Positions 21,591 through 33,500 of a stretch of DNA of 64,000 bases are shown piece after piece. The position numbers and the translations under genes were made by a program. The notes beneath the pieces are model-generated. The model searched no databases, was not told the origin of the DNA, and worked only from the letters and a program-made list of their open reading frames with translations. Source of the DNA: Trogon surrucura (taxonomy: Eukaryota; Chordata; Aves; Trogoniformes; Trogonidae). The stretch covers positions 134,001 to 198,000 of the forward strand of contig CM036628.1 in assembly GCA_020746105.1 (NCBI GenBank). The letters run 5' to 3'. Each line of letters opens with the position of its first letter. The stretch's first letter is position 1.

Positions 21591-24500
21591 TTATTTGGTG
21601 GCTGATTTGATCTTGTGGATGGCGTAGGGGCTTGACTCCTTGGGCATCCAAATCTCTTCCCCACTGCAGCCCTGGTTCTCCACTGCTCCCTCCATGGCTG
21701 CTGTCAGCTCGGGGCCAAAGATGCTGTCGGTGGCTCGGTAAGTGCGGGTGAGGCGGCGGAAGGAGGAGTCCGAAGAGCTGTCATCAGGAAGGTCTTCATC
21801 CTGCTCATCCCGCAGCTTGGTCTGGTTCAGCTCCGAGCTGCTACCCAGCTCTGGGTCTTTGAGAGCCTCCCCCAGCTCCTGGAGGAAGGTCGTTTTGGGG
21901 CTGATGATGCACAGCAGGAGCATGAGGCCTCCTGAGACCCCACAAAGAAAGTAGAGGCCAACTTTCTCTGGAACACCTGGAGGGAGAAGAGTAGAGAGAG
22001 ACACCAGATTTCAAACTGCCTCCGCAGCCTGCCGGGTACTGGTGCCTGGAAAACCCCTCTGCTGGTGTTTTCCACTGGGATGGGAAATTTTTGCCTGCAG
22101 TCCGTCAGTGTCATCAGACAGGACAGAAAGGAAGGAGACCCAGCAGGTAATTCAGCCCGTTGAAGAAGGGAGGTCCACAGGCAGGACCACAGCAGCACCA
22201 CAACCATTGATGCTGTGGGACCTTGGGTCTGGTTTGACCTCTGAGCTCCCACTTTATGTGCCACCCCACAACCCAGCATGGACACTTGGTGCCCTCCTCC
22301 CTCGCGTGCCTGCTGACCCTGCCAGAGGGGTCTGAGGTCTGGCTGCCTCTGAGCTGAGCCCTGGGCTGAGCATGGGCCATCATGGGACCTGAGCCACCCT
22401 CCCAAGCCTGTCCCACTCCCCCGGGTGCTGTGTGAAAGCCAGGGAGGGCACATACCCCAAAGGTGGGCAAAGGCTGCCAGGGAGCTAGTAAAAATCATCC
22501 GGTCTTCCCGGAGCCTGGAGAACCTGGGCCCTTTGTACCAGCCACCTGCAGCAAACAAGGGGACACGGGCTGAGACAGGAGGTGCTCTCCCGCGCCCCAC
22601 TGCCCGGCTGCCTGCCTGCTTCCCCACGCACACTTCTTCCTTCCTGCACAACCTCTCCTCTGCCTGCCGGGATGCTCCCTGGTCGCAGCAGACCACATCT
22701 CTTCAGCCCCTCAGACATGAGCACTGACCCATGGGCGACTTCAGCCACAGGCAGTGATGCTGTGATGGAGCTGCAGGGCTTGTGCCAGAGGTGGGTACCA
22801 TGGACACAGACAGGCCACAGAAGGGGTGGTTCACCTGGGCATGGGCATGATGCTGCACTGCTTATGGCGCAGCCTCCCCACCACGTTACCGTGCATGTAG
22901 TCCGAGAGCAGGAAGGGGTCCGAGGTGTCAGGGCCCACCTCTTCCAGCAGCTGCCTGGGCACTGCAAGGAGAGCACACGTCAAGCATCACCACCCTGCTC
23001 ATCTCCAGCAGGCCCTGCCTCCCCAGGGAGACCCGCAATCCTGCCTGCCTGGCACAGTGTGGGCACAGCAGGGGCTCAGCCAGTGGTCCCCGTGGCCCCA
23101 GGCCTGCAGGCAGCTCTCACCGCAGGTGTAGGAGACTCGCAGCTGTTTCTTCATGCCTGGGAGGCAAGGGTCCCCAAAGGTGGCCTGGTCAGCAGCCACG
23201 GTGCAGTTCCCCTTGCGGTGGCACTTCTTGGAGACCCTCCGTAGGGCATCCGGAGCCAAGCACTCTGCAAAGACACAGGGCATGGACCCGTGGGCAGACC
23301 TGCCTTCCCCTGCAACAGCCAGCTGGGACCAAGGGGCACAGGTATGGCCCAATGGCACACTTGTGCCACACTGTACAGCTCCTGGCCCCGTTTCTGGCTT
23401 GAACCAACCTGATTTACCTATATGGGGTCCTCCAGTGTTCAGGGCATCACACTCCGGTTTGCCTCGCAGGAATCGTCCATAATTTGCAGAATAAATGGCC
23501 AGGATGGATTTTGGTCGGCACTGCAGCCTCAGCTTGTCATTCTCGCACACAGTCTTGACCCGATGGTTCCCTGGGGAGTGACATCACAGAGCATCTCAAT
23601 GCAGCCCGCTCCTCCTTAAGCCCAGCCAGGGATCTGACAGGTGTCAAAGACAGGGCTGGAGGAGCGCTGTAAGATACAGGAGCAGCCCTGCTCCCCTCTC
23701 TGGCCCTTTCTGAGCAGCTAAGGCCAGAGCTCACACAGCGCTGCTCAGACTCTGCTCCACCTCACCTGGTCGGCACTTGTAGGAAGCAATGAGGTACTTG
23801 TGTGTGCCAGGGCATGGGTCCGGCCCAAAGACTTGGCTGTGCACTGAGAACTGGCACCACTGCTGGTCCTGGCACTCAGACAGCAGCTTCTGGAGAGCAA
23901 AGTGGGACAGACGTGAAGATGGGTGAGATGTCCTGAGGCTGCACTCACCTCCTCTGCCTCGGTGCCATCAGCAAGCTCAGGAAAAACGGCCTCTCCCTCC
24001 CATAGCAGCTCACACCCACCCAGCCTCACATGTAAGTTCCTGGACCCGTTCCTCCCCTGCACCCACATAGACCTGTGTGACAGAGTGCACAGCTCTGCTC
24101 CCGCCTGTGCTGGCACGCCCGCACCGCGCCGCGCCACGCACATGCAACGCGTGGGCACACCTGTGCACACCGGCGCACACCCACATGGCTCTGTGCGCAC
24201 CCACAGGGCCCCGTGCGACACTCGTGTGACACTCACAGGGCCCCGCGCAATGCGCGGCGCGGCCGCACGATGGGGCCGGGGGACCGCAGCACCGGCTGTT
24301 CGGGCTGCGTCCCCGGCGGGACCTGAGGGTCCGTCGCTGCTGTCCCCGCCTGACCCGAGGCGACGCTGCCACACGCACCGCGTGGCCGAGGGGCCGCGGC
24401 TCTGGCAGAGATCACCCAGCAGCAGCAAAGCCACGACCTGAGCAGAGCTCCGGGAGGGAGCGGGGGCCGCGGTTTATTCCTGACCCTTGCTGCCGCCCCT

Positions 24501-27500
24501 CTGGCAAATTGTCCTGTGCCTCGGGCCCCGGGGATCCATCACCTGAGATGACGGAGCCCCTCTTCATCTCTCCTTCCCCTCCTGTGTCCCTGTCCTTCCC
24601 AGCCCAGCACAGGACTGAGCCTTCACTGGCTGTCAGAAGTGAAATTTGGGGAAGAAATGCAATTAATCTCCTCAGGTTTTGCCCAAACAAGAGATGAGCC
24701 TCAGCAGCAGCCTTGCTACTCTCCAGACATCCCTTCTTCTCCCATAGCAGTGCTCAGGCAGTGAGGAACGCAGCCCCGTGTGATCCTGGTCCCCTGGGTG
24801 GAACGGCTCCATCTCGCTGTAAGATTGAGCTGCACAGATCCTGCTCACAGACTTGTCCTTTGGTTTACAAACATCTGTTCTGGGCTGTATCCTCCACCCC
24901 GCACTTGACACACAAGCTCTGGGCTTTGTGTCATGCCAGCATTATCTGCTCCTGGGATATGCAGGATGCTGGGAGGGAATCTACGGTTGGAGCAGGGCTG
25001 GGCAGTAAAGCTTCGCAAGCTCCCAGAGCAGCTGGCCCCTCAGCTCTTGTTCCTCTTCTCCAGCTCTAAGTTCTCCTTCCCCACAGGCAGCTGAACGCAG
25101 CTGTGTTTGCTGCGGTTTTGCCCCAGCCCTAGCAAGGAACTGGAACAGGAATAGAAAAGTAGCACATGAAACCCTGTCCTCATCGAAGCCCTCCTGCCAG
25201 CCCCCACCCCGGGCCCTGGCTGCCCTGGGTTTGTCAGAGCCCTGTGACCAGGAGGGAGAAGCAGGTGCAGTTCAGGCATGCTGCGTCTGGCACGGTACGA
25301 CGCGTTGCCCACCTCACTCGCTCTCCAGCAGCTGGTGGGTGCCACTTCCCGAGCCTGGCAGCCTGACTGCTGCATGCCCCCATTCCCAGGACCCAGCCCC
25401 AACTGCCAGGGCTTTACTGAGCCTGCTGCATCCTGTGGGATTACTCCAAAAGCCAGCTGAGGACACAGCAGTGCCTCCTGCCAGGCTCCTCTGGCAGGGC
25501 TGCCCCACCCTGGGACCCATGGCAGAAGGCCTCATCCACCCACATCTCCCAAAAAAGCTCCAAGAAAAGGACCCCAGTGTTGAATCTTGATACTGATGGC
25601 AGCAGCCTCCCTCAGGGCATGGGGGGCTGCGGTGCCTGCAGCCACTTGCCCCGAACAGGCAGTTCAGTGATCTGGGAAAGGACGGCTGTGCAGCACAGTC
25701 ACTTGGGAATCCCGCTCTTACCAGGTGCGCGGTGGCAGACGTGCACACGGTGCTTTCCTGGGAAGCATTTCCAGGGCTGGGGCAGAGGTTGGGACTGGGT
25801 ACACGACGCCCATAAAAGGCACCAAGGATGCTGATAGTGGTCTTGCGAGGGCATACAATGAGGAGCTGCTCCCCATCGCAGGTGTGGGCAGTGTGGTTCC
25901 TCAGCACCTTGTGCAGGTATCCTGAAAAGGGAGAGCACAGGTGGCATTAGCCAGAGGAGACACTGTGGTGGCAGTGCTTGGGATCCTGGCAGCGAGGACA
26001 TCCTGGGCTGGGGCACTCATGGGGCAAACAGGACCAGAGTGGGACTACAGCAGAGAAGGTGGACTCATGGCAAATCGTATCCAGCATTGCAGCCTAGAGG
26101 CTGGAAAGCAGCATGGAGTAGCTGAGCTAGTCAGCAAAAAGGAAGCAAAGGCTGGAGGCAGGACAACAGGTCAGAAAACAAAAACATGTAGAAGAATTTC
26201 ATGAGGAGTAGTAAAGGGTTTTGAGAAAATCAAGATTGTTATGAAGATGTGGGGAGGAGAGAGTGAGGATGAACCAAAGGTGATCATCCGGAGATGATCA
26301 CTGGAGTCCAGGAGAGGAGGATGCTTGCTGTCATGTTGTGTCAAGCCATGAGCTTGAGGAATGAAGGGTCTAGTGGCTGCTGCGAGCTCCTGCAATTGGC
26401 TGGGTTGATGTGGATGGGTGTGAGTTGCCAAGTCATCATCCGAGCCCAGCTGACCCCAGGACTCTGCCAGAGAAGCCCAGAGCATTGGTACAATCTGTTC
26501 CCAGCCCACAGCCTTTTGATGGGCACTGGCCCTTCTCCCTCTGAATTCCCAGCATGGGGGGTTTCTTTCTTTTAATCTTGGTTTGTTCATGTCTCAAAGC
26601 ACTTACCCTGTTACCTTTCCTACCATGGTCAGTAAGGTAGGGCTGTCCTGCCCAGCCTTTAAGAGGATTTAGTGTAGCTATCAGCTCTGACTGGTATCAG
26701 CTGTGCTGGGTGAGCCAGGAAGCTCTTAGTAAAAGATCTGCAAGTTGCCAGAGGTGCTCTTAGTAGGCACTAGTTGCTGGTGAAGGCTGAGAAAGCAGTA
26801 AAACCTGACCAAAAAATGATGTGTAGGGCCTTGGACAGAGCAGTTTGTACCTGAACTGTGAATAAAACAAAAGCAAAGGGGAAGCATCATCTGAGTCTGG
26901 AAGGTGAGGACAGGGCAACCGGATACCTACAGGCAGGACCCTGGACTTCTGAGTGGGTCACAGACCCCATTCCTCAGCTGCGAGGTCCTTGGAAGGACTC
27001 AAACCTCAGCCCAGTGCTGGGGTGCAGGGCAGGACATGCACCTCGTGCCCTGGTTCGCACCGTGTCAAACTCCCAAAGCCAATACAAGAGGGTGAGAGCA
27101 CTGGCTCCCAGTCCCATACTTTTCCCTCTGTCCTTCCACAAAGTGATGCCGGGCTCCGCTGCGTAAAGGGCCCCTTTCACCTTCCCTGCTGCCACTAACC
27201 CTTTGGCATCTATGGCCAGCATCCCTCCCCATCACACCGTTCTGGGCCAGTGAGAAATTGTGAAGATGGGTTTTGGCGGGGGCTGAAACCATGGCAAAGG
27301 AGGCTGCAAGCAGATTTTGAGAGCGATTCCGGTCTCTGCGGTTGCCACTGACTCAGCCTCCAATGGTGCAGCTAGCTCTGCCCCCATGAAATCACATCCT
27401 CTCCGCTCCAGCCACCCTGCCGTGCTTGGCGGCATCGTGCCAGGCTCTCGCACCACCCAGTCCCAGCAGCGCAGGGTGGAGGGTGTGTGTAGCTGTTTCT

Positions 27501-28293
27501 AGAAGATCCCTCAGAGGAATGGCAGCCCCAGGTGCCCAGCCTCCCTGTGCCCATCCTGACTGACTGTCCCAAGATCTGGGGCACAAGGGAACCCAAATTT
27601 CTGCCTCAGCTACGACTGCGTAGCTGATCCTCTGCCCCCAGGGAGAGGATCTGCCCGTTGCTGTGCCTGATGGCAGTGTGCCCTGCAGCCCCCTACTCAC
27701 AGGTGGCTCTGGCTGAAGACTGCAGCCACCGGCTCCACCCATGGGATAGGTAAAGCCTTGACTCATCTCTTCTCTCATCTTCTCAGAGCAGCTAAGGGCT
27801 TGCAGGGGAACCCTGGGTGCCTCCAGGAGCCTTCGGCTCCATACACCACCCAGCACTGAGGGCATGGGCACCATGGCTGGGGGCATCCCAGGGAAACTCA
27901 GGGACTGTCTTAAGATTTCTTTTTTTCACATTTCTGCTTTCAAACCATCCAGGGGAGTGTAGCAGCAGTGGGAGATGCTCCCATGCTCACACCGGTGCTG
28001 TGGGACAACCAGGGGGCAATTTCAGATCCCAGCGTTGCCACGAGGACAAAAAACACATACATTCTTTTTTTTTTTTTTGCAAGCTCCCTCTGTCCTGCAC
28101 TTTTTTATGCCTCATTTGTCCCTTCCCCACCAACCACGGCTGTCATTCCACCCTCCTCTCGTCCCGGTGGTCCCTGGCACCCCTCGTCACCCTGCATGCA
28201 CCCCAACTCACCGGAGAGCTCTGGGCTGGCCTCCAGCCCCACGGCCAGGCAGAGGAGGAGCAGGGCTGCCGCTGGCCCCGACAGCCCAGCCAT
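21591..28293 (-). CDS. EVA1C-like single-pass membrane protein with two SUEL lectin domains
   Basis: Minus-strand exons: 28293-28212, 25921-25722, 23889-23766, 23570-23418, 23264-23121, 22961-22890, 22545-22456 and 21976-21591, giving 416 aa in phase. A signal peptide (residues 1 to about 22, leucine-rich core) is followed by two galactose-binding SUEL-type lectin domains, about 34-135 (ending VFGPDPCPGTHKYLIASYKC) and 142-234 (ending FGDPCLPGMKKQLRVSYTC). A juxtamembrane segment, one transmembrane helix (about 294-314) and an acidic, serine-rich tail with the family-typical EEIWM near the end complete it. EVA1C is a Slit-binding, heparin-binding receptor related to worm EVA-1, which acts in axon guidance. 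Exon order matches human EVA1C, but that gene lies on 21q22, so this is probably a paralogue. The juxtamembrane part and the tail end differ from human EVA1C as I recall it. Confidence 0.9.
24060..24420. other. CpG-rich block inside EVA1C-like intron 2
   Basis: Alternating purine-pyrimidine CA/TG/CG sequence (such as gcacacctgtgcacaccggc) passes into a dense CG run around 24240-24380. The annotated first exon at 28293 has no such island, so this may be an alternative promoter or a decayed tandem repeat. No coding exon is apparent. Confidence 0.5.
25922..28211 (-). other. Intron 1 of the EVA1C-like gene
   Basis: Separates the signal-peptide exon from the first lectin exon. It holds a 14-base T tract (28065-28078); otherwise I see no exon, repeat family or RNA gene. 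Confidence 0.6.
28065..28078. repeat. Poly(T) tract
   Basis: Fourteen consecutive T residues in EVA1C-like intron 1, possibly the A-rich tail of an old minus-strand insertion, with no recognisable element attached. Confidence 0.8.
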
Positions 28294-30588
28294 GGTGTGG
28301 CCACTGTCGGCTCCGCTGTGTCCTGCCAGCCTGTCCTCGGTGGCAGCTGGCAGCGTGCAGGGACAATGGCTCACTTCTGTGTCCTGCCAAGGCACTGCAG
28401 CCGGGTGGGTGCAGTGTGCCTGCTCTTTGTCTGCTGCCCGGGGCAAGGGGCTGCTGGGGACAGCTGGGACATGCTCAGTGTGGAGACACCTCCCTTGGGG
28501 AGGGCCGGAAGGAGGAAGGGATGTTTTTTCTTGGGTGCTCGTGGTGGGTGAGCAGGTGCTGTGCCTTGGCATCATCATCGCTGGCAGAGGAGCCGGTCGC
28601 CCCTTCCCTCCTGTCTCCGTTCCTCCCAAGCAGAGAGATGGGGCTTGGCCAGGTTTCCAGTGTGGTCCCTGCTTTCACGTGTGCTGCAATCTCCATCTGG
28701 GCAAATGTCCGGCCATTCACCATCTGAGGAGGAAGGGAAGGGCTGCCTGCTCAAGGAGACTGCTCCTGCAGAAAAGGAGAATGCGCTCCGTGCATTGAAC
28801 ACCGCAGGCAGGGACCTCTTTGTCTTTGCCTCGCTGTCCCATGGCCTCTGCACGGTCAGATGCAGGTGCTCCAGCACCTCATGAAGAGGATATTGTGTCA
28901 CCCCTGTGCCCCTCACCCTGCAGGGGCAAAACTCTCTGCCTGCTGCCTCAGCTGGCAGCTCTGTTGGAGGGGACACGGTGGCAGGAGCTGATCGCTCTGA
29001 CCGGGCTGACGTCAGTGGCCAAGGAAGCAGCCAGCTGTGCCAGGAGCCGGCCCAGCTGCCCACAGGCTCAGCATTGCTCAGGACGGGGCAGCACTGGGGG
29101 AGCTGGCACAGCAGCAGGGACCAGCATGCGTGAGTCAGAGGTCTGCAGCAGGAGCTGGGTGGGGGAACAAGATGGGCACCGAGCTTGTGCTGAGCGTGCT
29201 GTCCTGGACCTGCTTGGCACTTGCAATGCCACTAATTCATTCCTCTCACTTGTGAGAACATCAAGCAACCTTCCCTGTCCCATCAGGTGGAGTTTCAAGT
29301 GCTCTGTAAACTTTGAGGGGACAGAAAGAGAAATGGTCCCCAGCTTCACCCCTGCAGGCACCACTCTGGACTGTGCAGCAGGACCCAGGAAAAATATCTC
29401 CTCTGAGAGCCTGCAAAATAAATTCTGATTCTAATTGCCTTGGGGTGGATCATTTCTTATCAGTGTTTGATCATTTTTTGGAAAGTCTGAGCTTACCAGA
29501 GCTGGGAAGGGGGCTGAGTCAAGCTATCATTTAGTGCAAAGGTCAGTACCAGCTATGGGGTCCCAGAGTGAGAGATGGGACTTGCCCAAGAGAGGAGGAA
29601 AGCCCGTGGGTTCCGGGAAGCTCTCTCCATTGGGACAAGAGCCAGAATGACCTGACAGTGAATGCCCTCCCATCCTGGGGAGGAAAGAAAGCTGGTCATC
29701 CTTCCAGAGAAACAGCCCAAGTTCCAGGAATGGGGCGCTGCCAGGGGTCAGCCCTGGAGACATCTCTTCCATCACCCCACCACGCGCCGCCCTGGCTGGG
29801 CTGCTGCCAGCTCACTCTGGGGTTCCCCGCTGCACCCCAGCATGGTTCCTGTCCGTTTTGCAATCCGTCCCGCCCCAGCTCTGCGCCCTGGCACAGCTCA
29901 TTCCGCTGCACAGAGCTGGTGGCAGGCAGCCATGCTGCCCCACTCAGCCCCCGGCCTTCAGCAAGTGGTGCTGAGAGGAGCACAGCCGGGGAGACCCCGG
30001 GGGCGGTGGGCAGGGAGAGGGGCTGTACCACCCCGTGCCCCCGCATCAGGAGGGGGGATGCAGTGGGCAGGTCACTCCAAAGCGGTAAAGAAGTGGCGAG
30101 CCCTGGGGCAGCGATGTCTGGGCACAAGGGTGGGAACATGGCAAAGGGGAGCGGGGTGAGACAAGACTGGAGCAGCAGAGGAGCAGCAGGTGAGAAGCTT
30201 CCTCTGCAAACTGCCTGCTCCCAGCCGGGAGGTGCACCCGTGGTGCGGGGGCTGCCAGCCCCCTGCTTGGAGCCACGGAGCAGCGAAGCAGCATCTGGGC
30301 GGGTGCGATAGACTGGAAGGGGCCCGGTGAATCAGTCTAGATAGACACATGCTGAGTCAGAGCTGGGAGGTCCTGCAGCTCCCCCCTCCCCGGCGGGTCC
30401 CGTTGCACACCCTAATCGCTCCTCCCCGCTTCAAAAGGAAGGAAAGGGTGAGCCCCAGCCCTCTGCGGGGCACGAGCTCAGCCGAGGTGCTCGAGCCCTC
30501 CGAGAGTCTTCCCTGCTGCAGAACTGCAAAGAACGGACCAACTCACCATAGCAGTCAGCAGCCAGAGATCCCTCCCTACTCTGTCAGG
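28294..30588. other. Shared upstream region of the EVA1C-like gene (-) and CLIC2 (+)
   Basis: The two genes are divergent and about 2.3 kb apart, so both promoters must lie here. Short open frames are not gene-like. There is no strong CpG island. AP-1/NF-E2-like TGAGTCA motifs recur near 29132, 29514 and 30353. Confidence 0.55.
30339..30360 (+). promoter_or_regulatory. Possible GATA plus NF-E2/MARE site upstream of CLIC2
   Basis: AGATAG (30339-30344) fits WGATAR. TGCTGAGTCAG (30350-30360) fits the NF-E2/Maf recognition element. Both lie about 230-250 bases before the CLIC2 start codon. This is a motif match only. Confidence 0.3.
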
Positions 30589-33500
30589 ATGGAGAGTCGA
30601 CAACACAACATCACCAAGGAGCCTGAGATTGAGCTGTTTGTGAAGGTGGGTCCTGGGGGGACGGTTGTTCTTTGGAAGTCGCCTGCAGGCTCATCCTCAC
30701 CAGCCTCTGGCTGCATGTAGGCAGTGGAAATTCATGGGTGTCTTCATGTTTTGGGAGGCTGGAGACTGGTAACAAGTTTGGGATTGCTGGCCAAGTGGGT
30801 GGCTAGAGGAGGCAACTGGACACACAGTGACGCTGGGACTGGTGAGGTGACACATCCAGCATCTGAGAGATGCCCTGGTGTCATGGTGGTCATGCACCCC
30901 AGGGGCATGGCGCTGCTGGCAGCTGGTGTAAGAAAGGAGTGGGCACACATACACCTCTTGAAACCCAGATAAGACAAGCCTGAGCCTGGGAACAGCAGTC
31001 GGGAGGGCTGGGAGCAGCCACTTCAGCTTCTCCTGGAAGCCAGTGTTGCGAAATGGAGTGGGGGTGGCTTGGGGAGCCAGCGCGGGTGCCCACATGTGGG
31101 CAGGATGGGGCGGCTTTGCAGGGCAGCCCAGGGAGATTATTCACTGGAAATGGCTCTTTTTGCCCATTAAGCAATTTTCTGAACACTTCTCCTGGAACAT
31201 TTTAGCACTCAAGTTCAAAATACTTGCAGCAGACATGGGGGGGTGTAGAAGGAGAGGAGCCGAGGCTGACGGCTGGTAATGGTGTGTGTCAGTGACAGTG
31301 CCTGGGGAGCGATGCCTCACTGTGCAGCCACACCAGGGTTTTAAGTGTGGGTGTCATGGGTTAGGGGTGGGTTTGTCTCCTCTGCTCCCAGGGCAGCTCA
31401 GTGCCCTAGAGGACCAGAGTGCTGGGCTGGAGGCACTGGCTTCCCTGATGCAGGCCCCGGCAGTGCTGGGCACTGTGTGTGGCACCTCGATTGGGTCACG
31501 GTTGGAAATATGTGTTGGAAGGGACTATCTGAGCCTTCGCAAGAGGGATCTCCCTATCCCCTTGCCAAAACTGTGGCCATGGTGGTGTTTGCCAGGCACT
31601 GAGCTCGGCTGAGCTGAATTGAGACAAGTGTATTTGGTGAAAGTAACTTGGGTATTGAATTCCCTTCTTAGCACTACTTTTTCCCCAGGACAGCTGAGGA
31701 GAAGAGGAAAATGATACATGTGGTGCCTGCTATGGCAGCAGCACGTTCAAGGGGGTTTTCAAACGGAAGGGAAACTGCAAACAAAGCAGCAGCGTCCTCA
31801 GGACTTCCCCTGTGTCTTAATTTATCACAAAAGAAACTTTCTGGCTTGTCTGTTAATAGACAAATGGATGCTGTGCCTCCTCCTCCCATTCAGAACTCAG
31901 TTTCGTCAAAGTCACGGCAGCTCTCAGCTTCAGACAGGCACCCTCCAGTGCCATCGGCACCTCACTCCTGCCTGGCTTGTGCTTTGGTGAAGGCCGAAGT
32001 TAACTCAGTGGGGAGGGAGCAGAGCAGCTCCTGCACTGCTGTCGAGTGGGCAGTCCCCAAGGAGCTGGCAGGTTCCCACCCGTCCGTGGTCCCAGCGAGA
32101 GCACCGTCCCACTGGCTCGAGGGTCTCTCCCTGCCCAGGAGGAGGCTCCACTCCTCAGCCCCATGAGGCATTTAGCTGTCCCAAGCTGCTTCACAGATTT
32201 TGGGATGGCTGTAGGAACTATGGGCAGGTCCCAGTGGGTGCTGAGCACTTTGCAGTGCCCCAGGCACTCAGAGCTGCTCCCTCTTGCCACCGCATTTTGT
32301 GCTGTTTCACCAAGAGTAAACCACAGGAACTGCCTGGTAACTGGGGGTTTAACGTCTCACGGAGCCTCTTGAGACCTCAGAGAACTGAGTCTAAAAACCT
32401 ACACCTCCCTGGAGATGCTGTGCTAGACCACACTGGGTTTATCCATCAGGTGGAGAGGAAAAGAGTGAGGAAAGTCAGTTGGGGGGTCCTGCAGCTTTAT
32501 TTGTTATAAGCTGACATGGGATGCTGCTGAGTGGAAGCTACCCAGGAGCTTTTCTTATTAATAGCCAGCAAAAAGCCTCATGTGTGCATTCAGCGTCCCA
32601 GAGAATAAATACATTTCTCAGTTCCCATCTCCTTTCTCAGGAGCATCGTTACATGACAGCTGAGCATAAGAAATACTGATTAAAAGTAATTTTCATTCCT
32701 CTGAAATTACTAAAAGGTGCTGTCATCACCTCCAGCTGACCACTCAGAGCATCGGGGTTTTGTTTCGGTCAGTTTACTGCCTCCCAGTTTGAGGCTGGTG
32801 TATCTCTTCTGGAGAAGCTGAGCACTCCAGAGTCTACAGGCCACCTGTAGACCCAGAGAGGTGACTTGTAGCACTTACCTCCAGCCCAGGAGAGCCAGGC
32901 ACAGGTCTCTGTGTCTTCTGCTCATGAAGCATCCTCAGCCATCCTGTCTGTGTGGTTCCTCCCTGCACTGGCAGGGCTGCCATGTGCGCTGGAGGACCAT
33001 GGTTCACGTGCACCTGAGGAACAGTTAATTTTCTTAAAGAAACTGAGTTTCCTGTGAGCCATTTTACCTCTCATACCATGGTGAAACTTCCGTCTCTGAG
33101 CAACATCTGTGCCAGTTTCCACGCATGGTGGGGAACCTGCCCTGTTTCTCTTGACCAAGCTCCTCAAAAGGAGCTTCAGTTGTTTTTGCAAAGTATATTT
33201 TCAGCTGCTACATAGCAAGGAAATGGGATTCATTCCACCTGCTGCTGCTTTCCCTTGGGATTACTGAGTGGGCATCATCTGGGTGAGACCCTGCTGAGGG
33301 AGCCCTGGTGGGACTCAAGGCAGGCTGTCCGAGCTCCTCGCTTTCCCATGTCCCCACTGACCCCATCCTGGTCACAGAACAGCCCCCTCAGTGCTGAGAT
33401 GCCACGGCTCTGTAAAAAGGGACAGCTTGCACACGATTGGAGTGTTAGGAGTTGAAACGTGGCTCCATTCCCTGCCGATGCGAGCATGAATCCACTGCTG

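Noticed and set aside
27817-28798. Several frames of 240-280 codons around EVA1C-like exon 1
   Set aside because: They overlap one another in different registers, include the poly(T) tract and give no family match; the real exon is on the minus strand.
29568-30311. A 247-codon frame between the EVA1C-like gene and CLIC2
   Set aside because: GC-rich composition, overlapped by equally long frames in other registers and on the other strand; no recognisable domain.
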